Origin: Bacillota bacterium
Lineage (GTDB): Bacteria; Bacillota; Clostridia; Christensenellales; Aristaeellaceae
Assembly (NCBI GenBank): GCA_023392515.1
Contig: JAEVYX010000111.1
Span: forward strand, 1-64,000
Direction of reading: 5' to 3'
Length of the DNA: 64,000 bases
Part shown: in pieces, positions 33,824-41,212 of the stretch
Layout: the number at the start of each line of letters is the position of its first letter
How positions within the stretch are numbered: position 1 is the stretch's first letter
Position numbers and translations under genes: made by a program
The notes under the pieces: generated by a model
Told to the model about the DNA's origin: nothing
The model's database searches: none
What the model saw: the letters and a program-made list of their open reading frames with translations, nothing else

Positions 33824-33871
33824 GTAAATTCGCGTCTCCTACACTTTCTTCTTTTATTCTTATACGTCTAT

Positions 33872-33913
33872 ATTGTATGAGAAACTTGTTTTTGATCGAT
33901 AAGGCGATTGTAA
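33872..33913 (-). promoter_or_regulatory. Candidate PhoB-activated promoter of pstC
   Basis: On the minus strand TACAAT (plus 33877-33872) lacks a consensus -35. A TTACAA (plus 33913-33908) begins exactly 36 bases upstream of the -10, followed at 11-base steps by TTATCG and AAACAA. The same TTACAA at the same distance occurs before pstS. This fits the tandem 11-bp half-sites known for PhoB/PhoP, but the sequence match is loose. Confidence 0.5.
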
Positions 33914-33943
33914 GATGTAAGAAAGAAACATAATCCGGCAAGA

Positions 33944-33977
33944 TCAAAAAAGAGGCGGCAACGCTTGCCGTCTCTTT
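33944..33977 (-). terminator. Terminator between pstS and pstC
   Basis: AAAGAG-CGGCAA and TTGCCG-CTCTTT pair around a three-base loop, and on the minus strand the stem ends in six T residues. Partial read-through here would give more PstS than permease, as is usual for binding proteins. Confidence 0.85.
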
Positions 33978-34000
33978 GAATCAATGTATTTTTGTTTTTG

Positions 34001-34873
34001 TTATTTCGCCGCAGTTACGGCATCCCAGGTGCGGATTTCCCCGGTAAAGATGGCGGTGATCTGCTCGCTGCTCAGGGCGCTTACATCATTTTGATTATTG
34101 ACAACCACCGCGATACCATCATGAGCGAACACGCTGGGCTCCAGAACCGCCGCTTCTTCTTCCTTCAGTTCGCGGCTGGACATGCCGATGTCTACTTTGG
34201 CTTCCGTCACATCTTTGATGCCGGCGGAAGAACCGTTGTAGGTGATTTCAATCGCCACCTCGGGGTTCAGGGCAGAATAGGCTTCCTTCAGCTTTTCGAT
34301 GACCTTCTCTACGGAGGTGGAGCCGGACAATGTCAATTTGCCGCTAAGCCCTACAGCCGCATATTCGGGAGCATCTTCTACAGCGTTAATATAGCCATTG
34401 CCAGAAACAATTTCCTGGCCCTGCGCAGAAGCCACGAAGGCGATGAAATCTTTCGCAAGTGTATTTTCTGATGATTTGGGCAGCGCCAGTACAAAAGGCC
34501 GGGAAATTTTATACGCACCGGCTTTCACATTCTCCACGGTGGCTTCCACATCATCTACAGAAACAGCCTTCACCTTGTCGGTGACAGCGCCCAAGGAGGT
34601 GTAGCCGATGGCGTACTGGTCTACTTCCACTTTGGAGGACACTTCGTCGGTAGAGCTTACAAGAACTGCTTCCGCAAAAAGACGATCTTCCGTAACATCG
34701 CCGTTTTTGACCAGAATTTTCATCAGCTCGTCAAAGGCGCCACGGGTACCGGAGCTGGCTTCACGGGAGATCACGGTAATTTCCTGGGATTTGTCAAACG
34801 CTTGCGCCATAGCGGGAAGGGCAAAGGCTAAAACCATCAGTAGGCTTGCTGCAATCAGAGCGGTCTTCTTCAT
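34001..34873 (-). CDS. pstS: Phosphate-binding protein PstS
   Basis: The 290-residue protein has a Sec signal peptide (residues 1-23, cut after AMA or AQA) and a PstS-like binding fold. The phosphate loops are ISREASSGTRGAFDE near the start and LSGSTSVEKVIEKL after the middle, with TYNGSSAGIKDV later. The two halves appear in an unusual order: the second-domain-like segment EITVISREASSGT comes first, and the canonical GSTSV N-terminal motif follows at about residue 177, followed by DIGMSSREL. That suggests a circularly permuted arrangement compared with E. coli PstS. There is no lipobox cysteine. Its promoter carries a candidate Pho site. Confidence 0.9.
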   Translation of the reverse strand: MKKTALIAASLLMVLAFALPAMAQAFDKSQEITVISREASSGTRGAFDELMKILVKNGDVTEDRLFAEAVLVSSTDEVSSKVEVDQYAIGYTSLGAVTDKVKAVSVDDVEATVENVKAGAYKISRPFVLALPKSSENTLAKDFIAFVASAQGQEIVSGNGYINAVEDAPEYAAVGLSGKLTLSGSTSVEKVIEKLKEAYSALNPEVAIEITYNGSSAGIKDVTEAKVDIGMSSRELKEEEAAVLEPSVFAHDGIAVVVNNQNDVSALSSEQITAIFTGEIRTWDAVTAAK

Positions 34874-34917
34874 ACTTTTCTTCTCTCCTCACATCGTCTT
34901 TCATTTGGTACGATGCA

Positions 34918-34959
34918 AGTATAAATCTTCACTGTGTGGAGCAATCCAGCACTTTGTAA
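34918..34959 (-). promoter_or_regulatory. Candidate PhoB-activated promoter of pstS
   Basis: On the minus strand TATACT (plus 34923-34918) is the -10; a TTACAA (plus 34959-34954) begins 36 bases upstream, as before pstC. No consensus -35 is present. The leader before the ATG is about 40 bases with a GAGGAGAG ribosome site. Confidence 0.5.
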
Positions 34960-34998
34960 TCATCCGGGAAGAAAAAGAAAGCATGTTGAAAGAGAAAG

Positions 34999-35056
34999 GC
35001 CCTACGCCAAGCAGGGAAGCTTTTGCCTTTATTAGCTTCCTCGACCGGCATAGGGC
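34999..35056 (-). terminator. Compound hairpin between the HAD gene and pstS
   Basis: GCCCTA-GCC at 34999-35008 pairs with GGC-TAGGGC at 35047-35056, and inside it GGAAGC pairs with GCTTCC. On the minus strand it is followed by CTTTCTCTTT, so a terminator for the HAD gene is the simplest reading. The nested stem is more elaborate than usual and a structured leader cannot be excluded. Confidence 0.5.
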
Positions 35057-35100
35057 TGGTTTAATTATGAGATTGCTCCTCAATACACTTTACATCATTA

Positions 35101-35709
35101 TCAAAGAGAAATGCCATGGCACCGAAAGTCTTCCTTCAGCGCAGTCAAGTCCCCCGTAAACACATGACCGGACATGCCCAATTTGCGTCCGCCTTCCACA
35201 TTCGCGGGATTATCGTCAACAAAAAAGCATTCTTCCGGAATCAAGTGATAGGTATCAAACAGAATTCTATAAATTTTTTCATCCGGCTTCAGTACCTGGT
35301 GAAAGGCGGAAACCACCTTGCCATCAAAGTATTGAAGTGCCTCGAATTCTTTTTCATATACAGAGAAACGAACGCTTGCATTGGACAATAAATACAAGCC
35401 GTATCCCTTTGCCTTCAGTTCCTTCACCAATTGCAGCATGCGAGGGTCCTCAGGCATATACTCATGCCAGTGATTGGATATCTCTTCAACAACTTTGTGC
35501 AACCGTTCAGGAAGCCGCTTTTTCCACTGTTCCAGCGCTCCTTCATAGGTGATGGTTCCTTGGTCCAGCGCCACCCATTCTTTCTCTCCGAACATTTCTC
35601 CCGCGATCCATTCGGCATCCTTTTCATCATTAACGTAAGCACGGATGCAAAGCATAGGGTTGAAGTCGCGTAATACATTCCCCATATCGAACACGATATT
35701 GCGAATCAT
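35101..35709 (-). CDS. HAD-superfamily phosphatase (subfamily IA, YihX-like)
   Basis: The 202-residue protein has motif I FDMGNVL (nucleophile Asp7; the usual second Asp is replaced by Gly-Asn as in YihX-type members), a helical cap, motif II LLSNAS, a Lys in VLKPDEKIY and motif IV FFVDDNPANV. YihX-type enzymes dephosphorylate sugar phosphates such as glucose-1-phosphate; the substrate here is unknown. The start at 35709 follows AAGGAGG; the frame is open further upstream without a ribosome site. Confidence 0.88.
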   Translation of the reverse strand: MIRNIVFDMGNVLRDFNPMLCIRAYVNDEKDAEWIAGEMFGEKEWVALDQGTITYEGALEQWKKRLPERLHKVVEEISNHWHEYMPEDPRMLQLVKELKAKGYGLYLLSNASVRFSVYEKEFEALQYFDGKVVSAFHQVLKPDEKIYRILFDTYHLIPEECFFVDDNPANVEGGRKLGMSGHVFTGDLTALKEDFRCHGISL

Positions 35710-35816
35710 AGCATCCTCCTTGGTGCGAATGGGTCTATTATACATCATACAGCACGCTTGTTCAAATGAAAAACGCTTTGCATGGATTGATAAAGCAACG
35801 GAAACACTGGCTTTGA

Positions 35817-35844
35817 TTGACATGGATGAACTTTGCGCTATACT
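35817..35844 (+). promoter_or_regulatory. Promoter for the serine dehydratase operon
   Basis: TTGACA and TATACT are separated by 16 bases, 36 bases before the ATG of the beta subunit. Confidence 0.85.
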
Positions 35845-35879
35845 GATGCTGTTACTACATTGATAGACGGAGGTGCTGT

Positions 35880-36539
35880 ATGGACTTGTTTGATATCATA
35901 GGCCCTGTGATGATCGGCCCATCCAGTTCCCATACTGCCGGAGCAGCCCGCATTGGCAGGATTGTCCGGAGGCTTCTGAAAAAGCAGCCCGCCCGGGTTG
36001 AAATTGGCTTTCATGGGTCGTTTGCCAAAACGTATCAAGGCCATGGCACCGACCGCGCGGTGGTGGGAGGCCTTTTGGACATGGACGTGGATGATCCCCG
36101 CCTTCGAGACAGTCTGACCCTGGCCAAGGATGCAGGCCTTGACATCACTTTCCATACCATCGCCTTGCGAAATGCTCACCCCAATACCATCGTTATAGAC
36201 GCCTATACCCAGGAGGGCCACCACGTCTCAATCCAGGCGGCTTCTACGGGCGGCGGGAATATAAGGGTTCAGTCCATGAACGGGCTGGAGGTAGGCTTTT
36301 CCGGGACGGAAAACACAATCATCATTCAGCACCGCGACGCGCCCGGTGTGATTGCCAAGGTTAGCGGCCATATCGCCCAGCAGCACATAAATATCGCCAC
36401 CATGCGGGTATTCCGGCGGCGCGTGGGCGCAGAAGCAATTATGGTGCTGGAAGTGGATGGATCCCCACCACCCGTGTTGTTGCAAGCGCTGGAAGAATCG
36501 CCTGAAATACAATCCGTCGTTTTTTTGGAAAAGAGGTAG
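35880..36539 (+). CDS. sdaAB: L-serine dehydratase, beta subunit
   Basis: The 219-residue subunit shows the SDH-beta domain (DIIGPVMIGPSSSHTAGAARIG, then FHGSFAKTYQGHGTDRA) and a C-terminal ACT domain (about 145-215). Together with the alpha subunit it forms the oxygen-sensitive iron-sulfur serine dehydratase of anaerobes, converting L-serine to pyruvate and ammonia. A GGAGGTG site precedes the ATG. It is followed after three bases by the alpha subunit gene. The ACT domain may respond to serine. Confidence 0.96.
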   Translation: MDLFDIIGPVMIGPSSSHTAGAARIGRIVRRLLKKQPARVEIGFHGSFAKTYQGHGTDRAVVGGLLDMDVDDPRLRDSLTLAKDAGLDITFHTIALRNAHPNTIVIDAYTQEGHHVSIQAASTGGGNIRVQSMNGLEVGFSGTENTIIIQHRDAPGVIAKVSGHIAQQHINIATMRVFRRRVGAEAIMVLEVDGSPPPVLLQALEESPEIQSVVFLEKR

Positions 36540-36542
36540 CTT

Positions 36543-37397
36543 ATGGACTATACCATGACGGAGCTCATCCATGCCGCAAAGGGCAGCAGCATAGCCGCAG
36601 TTGCCAAGGCATTACAGGCGGAGGACAGCGGCTTATCTTTGCAAGAGGTGGAACAAAAAATGGCCCGCCAATTGCAAGCCATGCATGAATCAATAGCGTC
36701 CGGGCTGAATCCTGACCTCCGCTCCGTATCGGGCATGGCTGGCGGCCAAGCCGCAAAAATGCATGCAGCCATACAAAATAGGAAAGCACTTTCCGGTACG
36801 CTCCTTGGGAAAGCCATTGCTTATGCCCTGGCCGTGGCGGAATGCAACGCCTGCATGGGCAAGATCGTGGCAGCGCCCACAGCGGGAGCATGCGGCATAT
36901 TGCCCGGAGCGCTTTTTTCCGCCCAGAAAGACAAGGGGTATTCCGATGCGGCGCTGGTGGATGCACTATTTACCGCAGCTGCAGTAGGAAGCGTCATTGC
37001 CCAGGAGGCTACCATTTCCGGCGCGGAAGGCGGATGCCAGGCTGAATCCGGAAGCGCGGCTGCCATGACGGCAGCGGCGCTGGTTGAGCTTTCGGGAGGC
37101 ACGCCGCAAATGGCTGCGGATGCCTGTTCCTTTGCGCTGATGAACAGCATGGGCCTGGTGTGCGACCCGGTCGGCGGGCTTGTGGAAGTGCCTTGCGTAT
37201 ACCGCAATGTAGGTGGCATCGCCAATGCCATTACTGCGGCAGAAATGGCGCTGTGCGGCATCCGCTGCCCCATCCCTCCCGATGAGGTCATATTGGCCAT
37301 GAAGGAAGTGGGCGACGCCATGCCTTCTTCCTTGCGGGAGACCGGCGAAGGTGGATGCGCTAATTGTCCCTCCATGCGGGCAAAGTTTCGAATATAG
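36543..37397 (+). CDS. sdaAA: L-serine dehydratase, iron-sulfur-dependent alpha subunit
   Basis: The 284-residue alpha subunit carries the cysteines expected for the [4Fe-4S] cluster and its surroundings: NACMGK and GACGILPG in the first half, SMGLVCDPVGG and EVPC in the second. It has the conserved APTAGACG and GCQAESGSA segments. It performs the dehydration of L-serine in the cytoplasm. It is co-transcribed with sdaAB. The transcript probably ends at the hairpin at 37628-37661, after an unusually long and structured 3' region. Confidence 0.96.
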   Translation: MDYTMTELIHAAKGSSIAAVAKALQAEDSGLSLQEVEQKMARQLQAMHESIASGLNPDLRSVSGMAGGQAAKMHAAIQNRKALSGTLLGKAIAYALAVAECNACMGKIVAAPTAGACGILPGALFSAQKDKGYSDAALVDALFTAAAVGSVIAQEATISGAEGGCQAESGSAAAMTAAALVELSGGTPQMAADACSFALMNSMGLVCDPVGGLVEVPCVYRNVGGIANAITAAEMALCGIRCPIPPDEVILAMKEVGDAMPSSLRETGEGGCANCPSMRAKFRI

Positions 37398-37400
37398 CGA

Positions 37401-37430
37401 AAATCGCCGCTGCACATTTGGAGCGGCGGT
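37401..37430 (-). terminator. Leftward terminator of the perR-rbr transcript
   Basis: Read on the minus strand, the left outer hairpin of the repeat element ends in GCGGCGATTTT, so it can terminate transcription coming from the rubrerythrin gene. Confidence 0.6.
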
Positions 37431-37656
37431 CAAACTGTCAAAAAACCCCTGGGAGGTGTCGGAGGGGCGCCCCCCTCCGACTGTAAATCCGAAGCCAGCG
37501 ACATGTGCGGTGGCTTCGGAAGCCTTGCGCAGCAAGGTTTCCTTACAGCTTGCACCGACCGTGAGCATAGCTCACAGGTGAAGGCTGCAGACTGGAAAAA
37601 GAGGCGTAGCCACTTTTTCGACACGCTGACCGCCGCTTCACATTTGGAGCGGCGGT
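37405..37656. repeat. Structured repeat element with near-identical outer hairpins
   Basis: A 26-base hairpin unit (CGCCGC-CACATTTGG-GCGGCGGT) occurs at 37405-37430 and again at 37631-37656, differing at one base. Because each unit is itself nearly palindromic, the ends also read as terminal inverted repeats. Between them are several more stems: GTCGGAGGGG/CCCCTCCGAC at about 37458-37481, CCGAAGCC/GGCTTCGG at 37489-37519, CCTTG/CAAGG, a long CAGC-CACC-GTGAGC/GCTCAC-GGTG-GCTG hairpin near 37546-37587, and AAAAAG-GGC/GCC-CTTTTT near 37596-37618. No protein is encoded. It could be a miniature mobile or repeated intergenic element, or a shared 3' region of two convergent transcripts. Confidence 0.6.
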
Positions 37657-37661
37657 TTTTA
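37628..37661 (+). terminator. Rightward terminator of the sdaA transcript
   Basis: ACCGCCGCT pairs with AGCGGCGGT and is followed by TTTTTAA. It lies 230 bases after the sdaAA stop and next to the stop of the rubrerythrin gene. Confidence 0.8.
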
Positions 37662-37673
37662 AGGCAAAAGGGC

Positions 37674-38216
37674 TTAATAGTTTTCTGCCTTCACTTGGAA
37701 GAAAGCCTGGGGATGGCTGCAGACAGGGCAAATATTGGGCGCTTTTTTCCCAATAACGAGATGCCCGCAATTGGCACACTGCCAAATAGCGTCACCTTCT
37801 TTGGAAAAGACCATGCCGCCTTCGACGTTGCTCAGCAATTTCAAATACCGCTCTTCATGGGTTTTTTCAATTTTAGCAACCTGCTCAAACAGGAACGCGA
37901 TATGATCAAAGCCCTCTTCCTTGGCTTCCTTGGCAAAGTTCGCATACATATCGGTCCATTCGTAGTGCTCCCCCGCCGCGGCATCTTTCAGGTTTGCATC
38001 GGTCGCAGGAACTGCTCCGCCATGTAAAAGCTTGAACCAGATCTTAGCATGTTCCTTCTCGTTGTTTGCCGTTTCAAGAAAGAGTTCACCAATCTGCTCA
38101 TAGCCATCTTTTTTTGCTTGCGAAGCATAGTACGTATACTTATTACGGGCTTGAGACTCTCCTGCAAATGCGGCCATCAGGTTTGCTTCCGTCCGGGTTC
38201 CTTTTAATTCTTTCAT
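37674..38216 (-). CDS. rbr: Rubrerythrin
   Basis: The 180-residue protein has a ferritin-like diiron domain (about 1-135) with the E-x-x-A/R/H ligand pairs ([38 protein letters not shown]) and a C-terminal rubredoxin-like domain with CANCG and CPVC for one iron. Rubrerythrins reduce hydrogen peroxide to water in anaerobes. The start at 38216 follows AAGGAGG. It is 54 bases downstream of perR, in the same operon, which is the expected peroxide-response pairing. Confidence 0.95.
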   Translation of the reverse strand: MKELKGTRTEANLMAAFAGESQARNKYTYYASQAKKDGYEQIGELFLETANNEKEHAKIWFKLLHGGAVPATDANLKDAAAGEHYEWTDMYANFAKEAKEEGFDHIAFLFEQVAKIEKTHEERYLKLLSNVEGGMVFSKEGDAIWQCANCGHLVIGKKAPNICPVCSHPQAFFQVKAENY

Positions 38217-38245
38217 TGCTTTTTCCTCCTTCAGATATCTATGAT

Positions 38246-38270
38246 ATTTCAAGGGCGTAAGCCCTGAAAT
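38246..38270 (-). other. Intercistronic hairpin between perR and rbr
   Basis: ATTTCA-GGGC pairs with GCCC-TGAAAT around a four-base loop directly after the perR stop. It has no U-run, so it is more likely to block RNA decay or adjust the perR:rbr ratio than to terminate. Confidence 0.45.
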
Positions 38271-38666
38271 TCAAATGTTTTGCCGTCTTTCCCGACATGA
38301 TTGGCACAAGCCGCGAAACAGCACTTCCTGATCCTCCACCAAAAATCCATACCCCTCTAAAAGCTGCTGCATACCGTCCGCCTGATGGCGCATTTCTATA
38401 TCCAGTATGCGGCCGCACTCTTTACATTGGGCATGAAAGTGGCCGACGAAGCATCGGTCAAACCGCACTGCGGTGTCCATTAATTGTAGTCTGCGTATTT
38501 CCCCTTTGTCCGCCAGCAAGTTGAGGTTTCGGTAGACCGTAGCCTTGCTTATATGGGGATGCTCTTTTGAAATCATCTCATATATTTCATCCGCTGTGGG
38601 ATGCATGAGATTACGCACCGTTTCCAGAACCAGGTTCCGCTGGATCGTATTCCGTCCGCCAGCCAT
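38271..38666 (-). CDS. perR: Peroxide-sensing Fur-family repressor PerR
   Basis: The 131-residue protein has the winged helix of the Fur family and a metal-binding C-terminus. All five PerR regulatory-metal ligands are present by alignment with B. subtilis PerR: His22, Asp70, His76, His78 and Asp89; Asp70 rather than Glu separates PerR from Fur. Two CxxC pairs (Cys81/Cys84 and Cys121/Cys124) form the structural zinc site. The ATG at 38666 follows AAGGATG. The promoter carries an inverted repeat over the -10, so it is probably self-repressed and induced by peroxide through histidine oxidation. Confidence 0.92.
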   Translation of the reverse strand: MAGGRNTIQRNLVLETVRNLMHPTADEIYEMISKEHPHISKATVYRNLNLLADKGEIRRLQLMDTAVRFDRCFVGHFHAQCKECGRILDIEMRHQADGMQQLLEGYGFLVEDQEVLFRGLCQSCRERRQNI

Positions 38667-38698
38667 GAAAATCATCCTTAATAGGAACTTGTCTCATT

Positions 38699-38713
38699 TG
38701 ATATTGTATATCA
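38699..38713. promoter_or_regulatory. PerR/Fur-type operator over the perR -10
   Basis: TGATATTGTATATCA is a 7-1-7 inverted repeat close to the Fur-family core TGATAAT-n-ATTATCA. It covers the -10 hexamer of the perR promoter, the expected place for repression. Confidence 0.7.
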
Positions 38714-38731
38714 TTTTAAACAATCTGTCAA
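38703..38731 (-). promoter_or_regulatory. Promoter of the perR-rbr operon
   Basis: On the minus strand TTGACA and TACAAT are separated by 17 bases, about 40 bases before the perR start. Confidence 0.85.
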
Positions 38732-38745
38732 TTTCCATCCATGTA

Positions 38746-40251
38746 TCAGCTTATCCAGTTTCCCATATTTTCTGGAAGCGCTTGAAAGCCTTGAACATCA
38801 TACAGGGAAAGTGCACCATGTCCGCCGCATATCAGGCAGGGACTGCCCCGTTCAACTGCCAGGTTTTCAGCCATCGCTTGAATGTCCTTGCGCATCTTGG
38901 ACGCTTTGCGTGAATCCACATTCACGCTGCGCATCAAGTAAGGCGCAATGGCATGAAAAGACTGCAATTCACTGGTAAATCCCTTTACATTCAGGAAATT
39001 GTCACCGGTGAACAGGACACCCAGCTTGCGGGATACAAAGATTTCTTCCCCGTATACATGGCCTCCGCTGCCTTCCAGAATATCAAATTGCACATCGCCA
39101 ATCGAAAGCTTCCCGATTGGAAGAAGCTCATCATGTTCCTGCGGCGCATCTTCTCCATAAATAACAGCTTGCGTAAGCTTCGGTGGAATATACCCGGATA
39201 TCATACGGCTCAATTTACTGTAGCCAAAGCAAAAGGCCTGCAGTTCCCGATAATCCCGGATACCCAGCTGTTGGCGGCGGATGCTGTCCGCGCTTTTCTG
39301 ATTCAAGACAAGCGTTGCCTCCTGTTCCAGGTGGGATAAAAGCCCGCAATGGTCCACATCCGCGTGAGTGATATATAGCCGCTTTTTGCATGCATCCCAG
39401 TCAGGGCATAATGCGTGCAGCACCTTTTTCATTTCAGGATAGTAAAGCGCATACCCCGAATCAATCAGAACGATTTCCTCATCTGTTTTCAATATGTAGG
39501 TGTTGCTGCCGCAAACCGGCTCAATGGCATGCAGTGTCACCTTCTGTGTCAGGTGCAAAGTTCTTAGCCGATATTGAAAACGATCCCCTTGATGGCCGGA
39601 CACAAAATGCAGAAATTTTCTGATATGCTCAAAGACAGTGGCTGGGTTTTCATTGGTGCGCTGAAGCATTTGCAGCACCCGGTTGGCCTCGGATATAAAT
39701 TCCAAAAGCTGATCCTGGGGCAATTGAAGGCTTTCTTTGGCTTCATTAGCCAGATTCAGATAAAAAATGGAGTTATCCGGGCAATTGCCTGGCCCGCTGT
39801 AGCCTGTCACCTTAACGGGATACATTTCCCCAATCTGATTGAGCAAGCGATTGATAAGGCCCGGATTATCCATAAGCAACCCCATGGCAAAATCCTGATA
39901 ATCCCCGGATTCTTCTATAGAATTGATATAAGATATATTAATCTCAAAGCGATTAAGAATTTCCAGCACGGGAATGAGCGCTCCTGCTTTGTCTGGTATT
40001 CTGATTTCAATCATCACCACGTTGATTTCAGGCAGCTTTCCGCTGAGATAGCCTATTTCGTCCAATTCGTGACCGATACATTTCAGCGCCTCCTCCGACG
40101 CTTCCACATCAATGAAAAGGGTATGCAAATCAACCGCTTTGTTATAACTTACCCGAACGATATTCCCCTGGTGCTTGGCAATGATTTTGGCTGACACCAG
40201 AAAAGCCCCCGTCCGGTTGGGTGTGATGGTAACAAAAGTCTTGCGCGGCAT
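38746..40251 (-). CDS. Two ACT domains fused to a metallo-beta-lactamase-fold hydrolase
   Basis: The first 170 of 501 residues hold two ACT-like units (the second begins near VVMIEIRIPDKAGALIPVLEIL, a classic ACT opening, shown here in part). A helical linker of about 90 residues follows, then an MBL domain (about 260-490). The MBL metal ligands are visible: THADVDHCG (His-x-Asp-x-Asp-His), a His in GGHVYG, Asp in LFTGDNF and a late His in CGGHGA. ACT domains usually sense amino acids, so this looks like an amino-acid-controlled hydrolase. I know no characterised enzyme with this layout. The ATG at 40251 follows GGAG by six bases; a TTG four codons earlier is less likely. Confidence 0.8.
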   Translation of the reverse strand: MPRKTFVTITPNRTGAFLVSAKIIAKHQGNIVRVSYNKAVDLHTLFIDVEASEEALKCIGHELDEIGYLSGKLPEINVVMIEIRIPDKAGALIPVLEILNRFEINISYINSIEESGDYQDFAMGLLMDNPGLINRLLNQIGEMYPVKVTGYSGPGNCPDNSIFYLNLANEAKESLQLPQDQLLEFISEANRVLQMLQRTNENPATVFEHIRKFLHFVSGHQGDRFQYRLRTLHLTQKVTLHAIEPVCGSNTYILKTDEEIVLIDSGYALYYPEMKKVLHALCPDWDACKKRLYITHADVDHCGLLSHLEQEATLVLNQKSADSIRRQQLGIRDYRELQAFCFGYSKLSRMISGYIPPKLTQAVIYGEDAPQEHDELLPIGKLSIGDVQFDILEGSGGHVYGEEIFVSRKLGVLFTGDNFLNVKGFTSELQSFHAIAPYLMRSVNVDSRKASKMRKDIQAMAENLAVERGSPCLICGGHGALSLYDVQGFQALPENMGNWIS

Positions 40252-40441
40252 AGCATTCTCCAATCAGATTTCTTATACTCCATCATGTAAATTCTTTGAG
40301 ATATTCGCTTCATCCAACCGATATCCTGTTTTTAGCGTGTTTTTCTTTGATTCGCACAAATGGGATGCAGGAAAGCAGCTGCCATTGTCGAATCACGGGA
40401 AAACATGCCTTTTCATGACTTTTGTTTGTGAGGTAACGTTT

Positions 40442-41170
40442 ATGCTCCATAGGCCTATCATTGGTGTAACAGGTCATATTTCCAAGGATCATCCCAATTT
40501 AAGCATAACAAGCAGCTATATGGAAGGCTTGTTTGCCTGCGGCGCATTCCCGGTTTTGCTGCCGATTGCGGGAGAAGAAGCACTATGGGCTCAGGCAGCC
40601 CGGGAGATGGACGGCTTTCTGTTTTCCGGCGGTGTGGATGTGGAACCGTCCCGTTTTGGGGAGGAAACCATGTGCGATTGCGGCGAAATCAGCCCTCAGC
40701 GGGATGCCATGGAAATCGCACTGCTTCAAAAAGTATTGCCAACAAAAAAGCCGGTGTTTGGCATTTGCCGCGGAATCCAATTGCTGAATATTGCACTGGG
40801 TGGCACGATCTATCAAGACATCTATGCCCAGAATGCGCAAAGCTATCCCCAGCTCCATTCGCAAAAGATGCCGGATTATCTTCCCTGTCATGATGTAATG
40901 ATTGAGGAAGGGAGCCTCCTTTACGGGATTGTCCATACGCTTCGCTTGCCTGTAAACAGCCTTCACCATCAGGCAGTGAAAGACTGTGCCCCTGGCCTTA
41001 TTCCTATCGCCAGATCTTCTACAGGTCTTATCGAAGCATTGGAAAAAAAGGATCATCCTTTCTTTTTAGGGGTGCAATGGCATCCGGAACGAATGTGGAA
41101 GAACGATGAAGCCGAAAAAGCCATTATGCAGGCCTTTGTATCTGCCTGCATGGATAGCAAAGCAAAATGA
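40442..41170 (+). CDS. Class I glutamine amidotransferase-like hydrolase (gamma-glutamyl-GABA hydrolase family)
   Basis: The 242-residue protein belongs to peptidase family C26. It has the start PIIGVTG, the oxyanion segment FLFSGGVDVEPSRFGEE, the nucleophile elbow FGICRGIQLLN with the catalytic Cys, and WHPER with the His and Glu. PuuD-type enzymes cleave gamma-glutamyl-GABA in putrescine breakdown; others act on different gamma-glutamyl compounds. No putrescine genes are nearby. The start at 40442 has a GAGGT site seven bases upstream; a longer open frame upstream overlaps the divergent gene and lacks one. It is likely in one operon with pepC, 42 bases downstream. Confidence 0.88.
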   Translation: MLHRPIIGVTGHISKDHPNLSITSSYMEGLFACGAFPVLLPIAGEEALWAQAAREMDGFLFSGGVDVEPSRFGEETMCDCGEISPQRDAMEIALLQKVLPTKKPVFGICRGIQLLNIALGGTIYQDIYAQNAQSYPQLHSQKMPDYLPCHDVMIEEGSLLYGIVHTLRLPVNSLHHQAVKDCAPGLIPIARSSTGLIEALEKKDHPFFLGVQWHPERMWKNDEAEKAIMQAFVSACMDSKAK

Positions 41171-41212
41171 AGATTCACATTACGCATTGATTCATAAGGA
41201 GGATTTTACGAT

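Noticed and set aside
35000..35060. GCGTAGGG on the minus strand, recalling the end of a TPP riboswitch
   Set aside because: The rest of the TPP consensus (CUGAGA and the second helix) is missing and no thiamine gene follows.
34608..35159. 183-codon plus-strand frame over the start of pstS
   Set aside because: Antisense to the PstS coding region and the HAD terminator; Ser/Arg-rich composition and no ribosome site.
37503..38027. 174-codon plus-strand frame across the structured element and rubrerythrin
   Set aside because: Half of it is antisense to rubrerythrin and the rest lies in palindromic non-coding sequence.
38736..38760. Terminator directly after the ACT-MBL gene
   Set aside because: No stem with a U-run could be drawn between 38700 and 38745; transcription may read into the perR promoter region.
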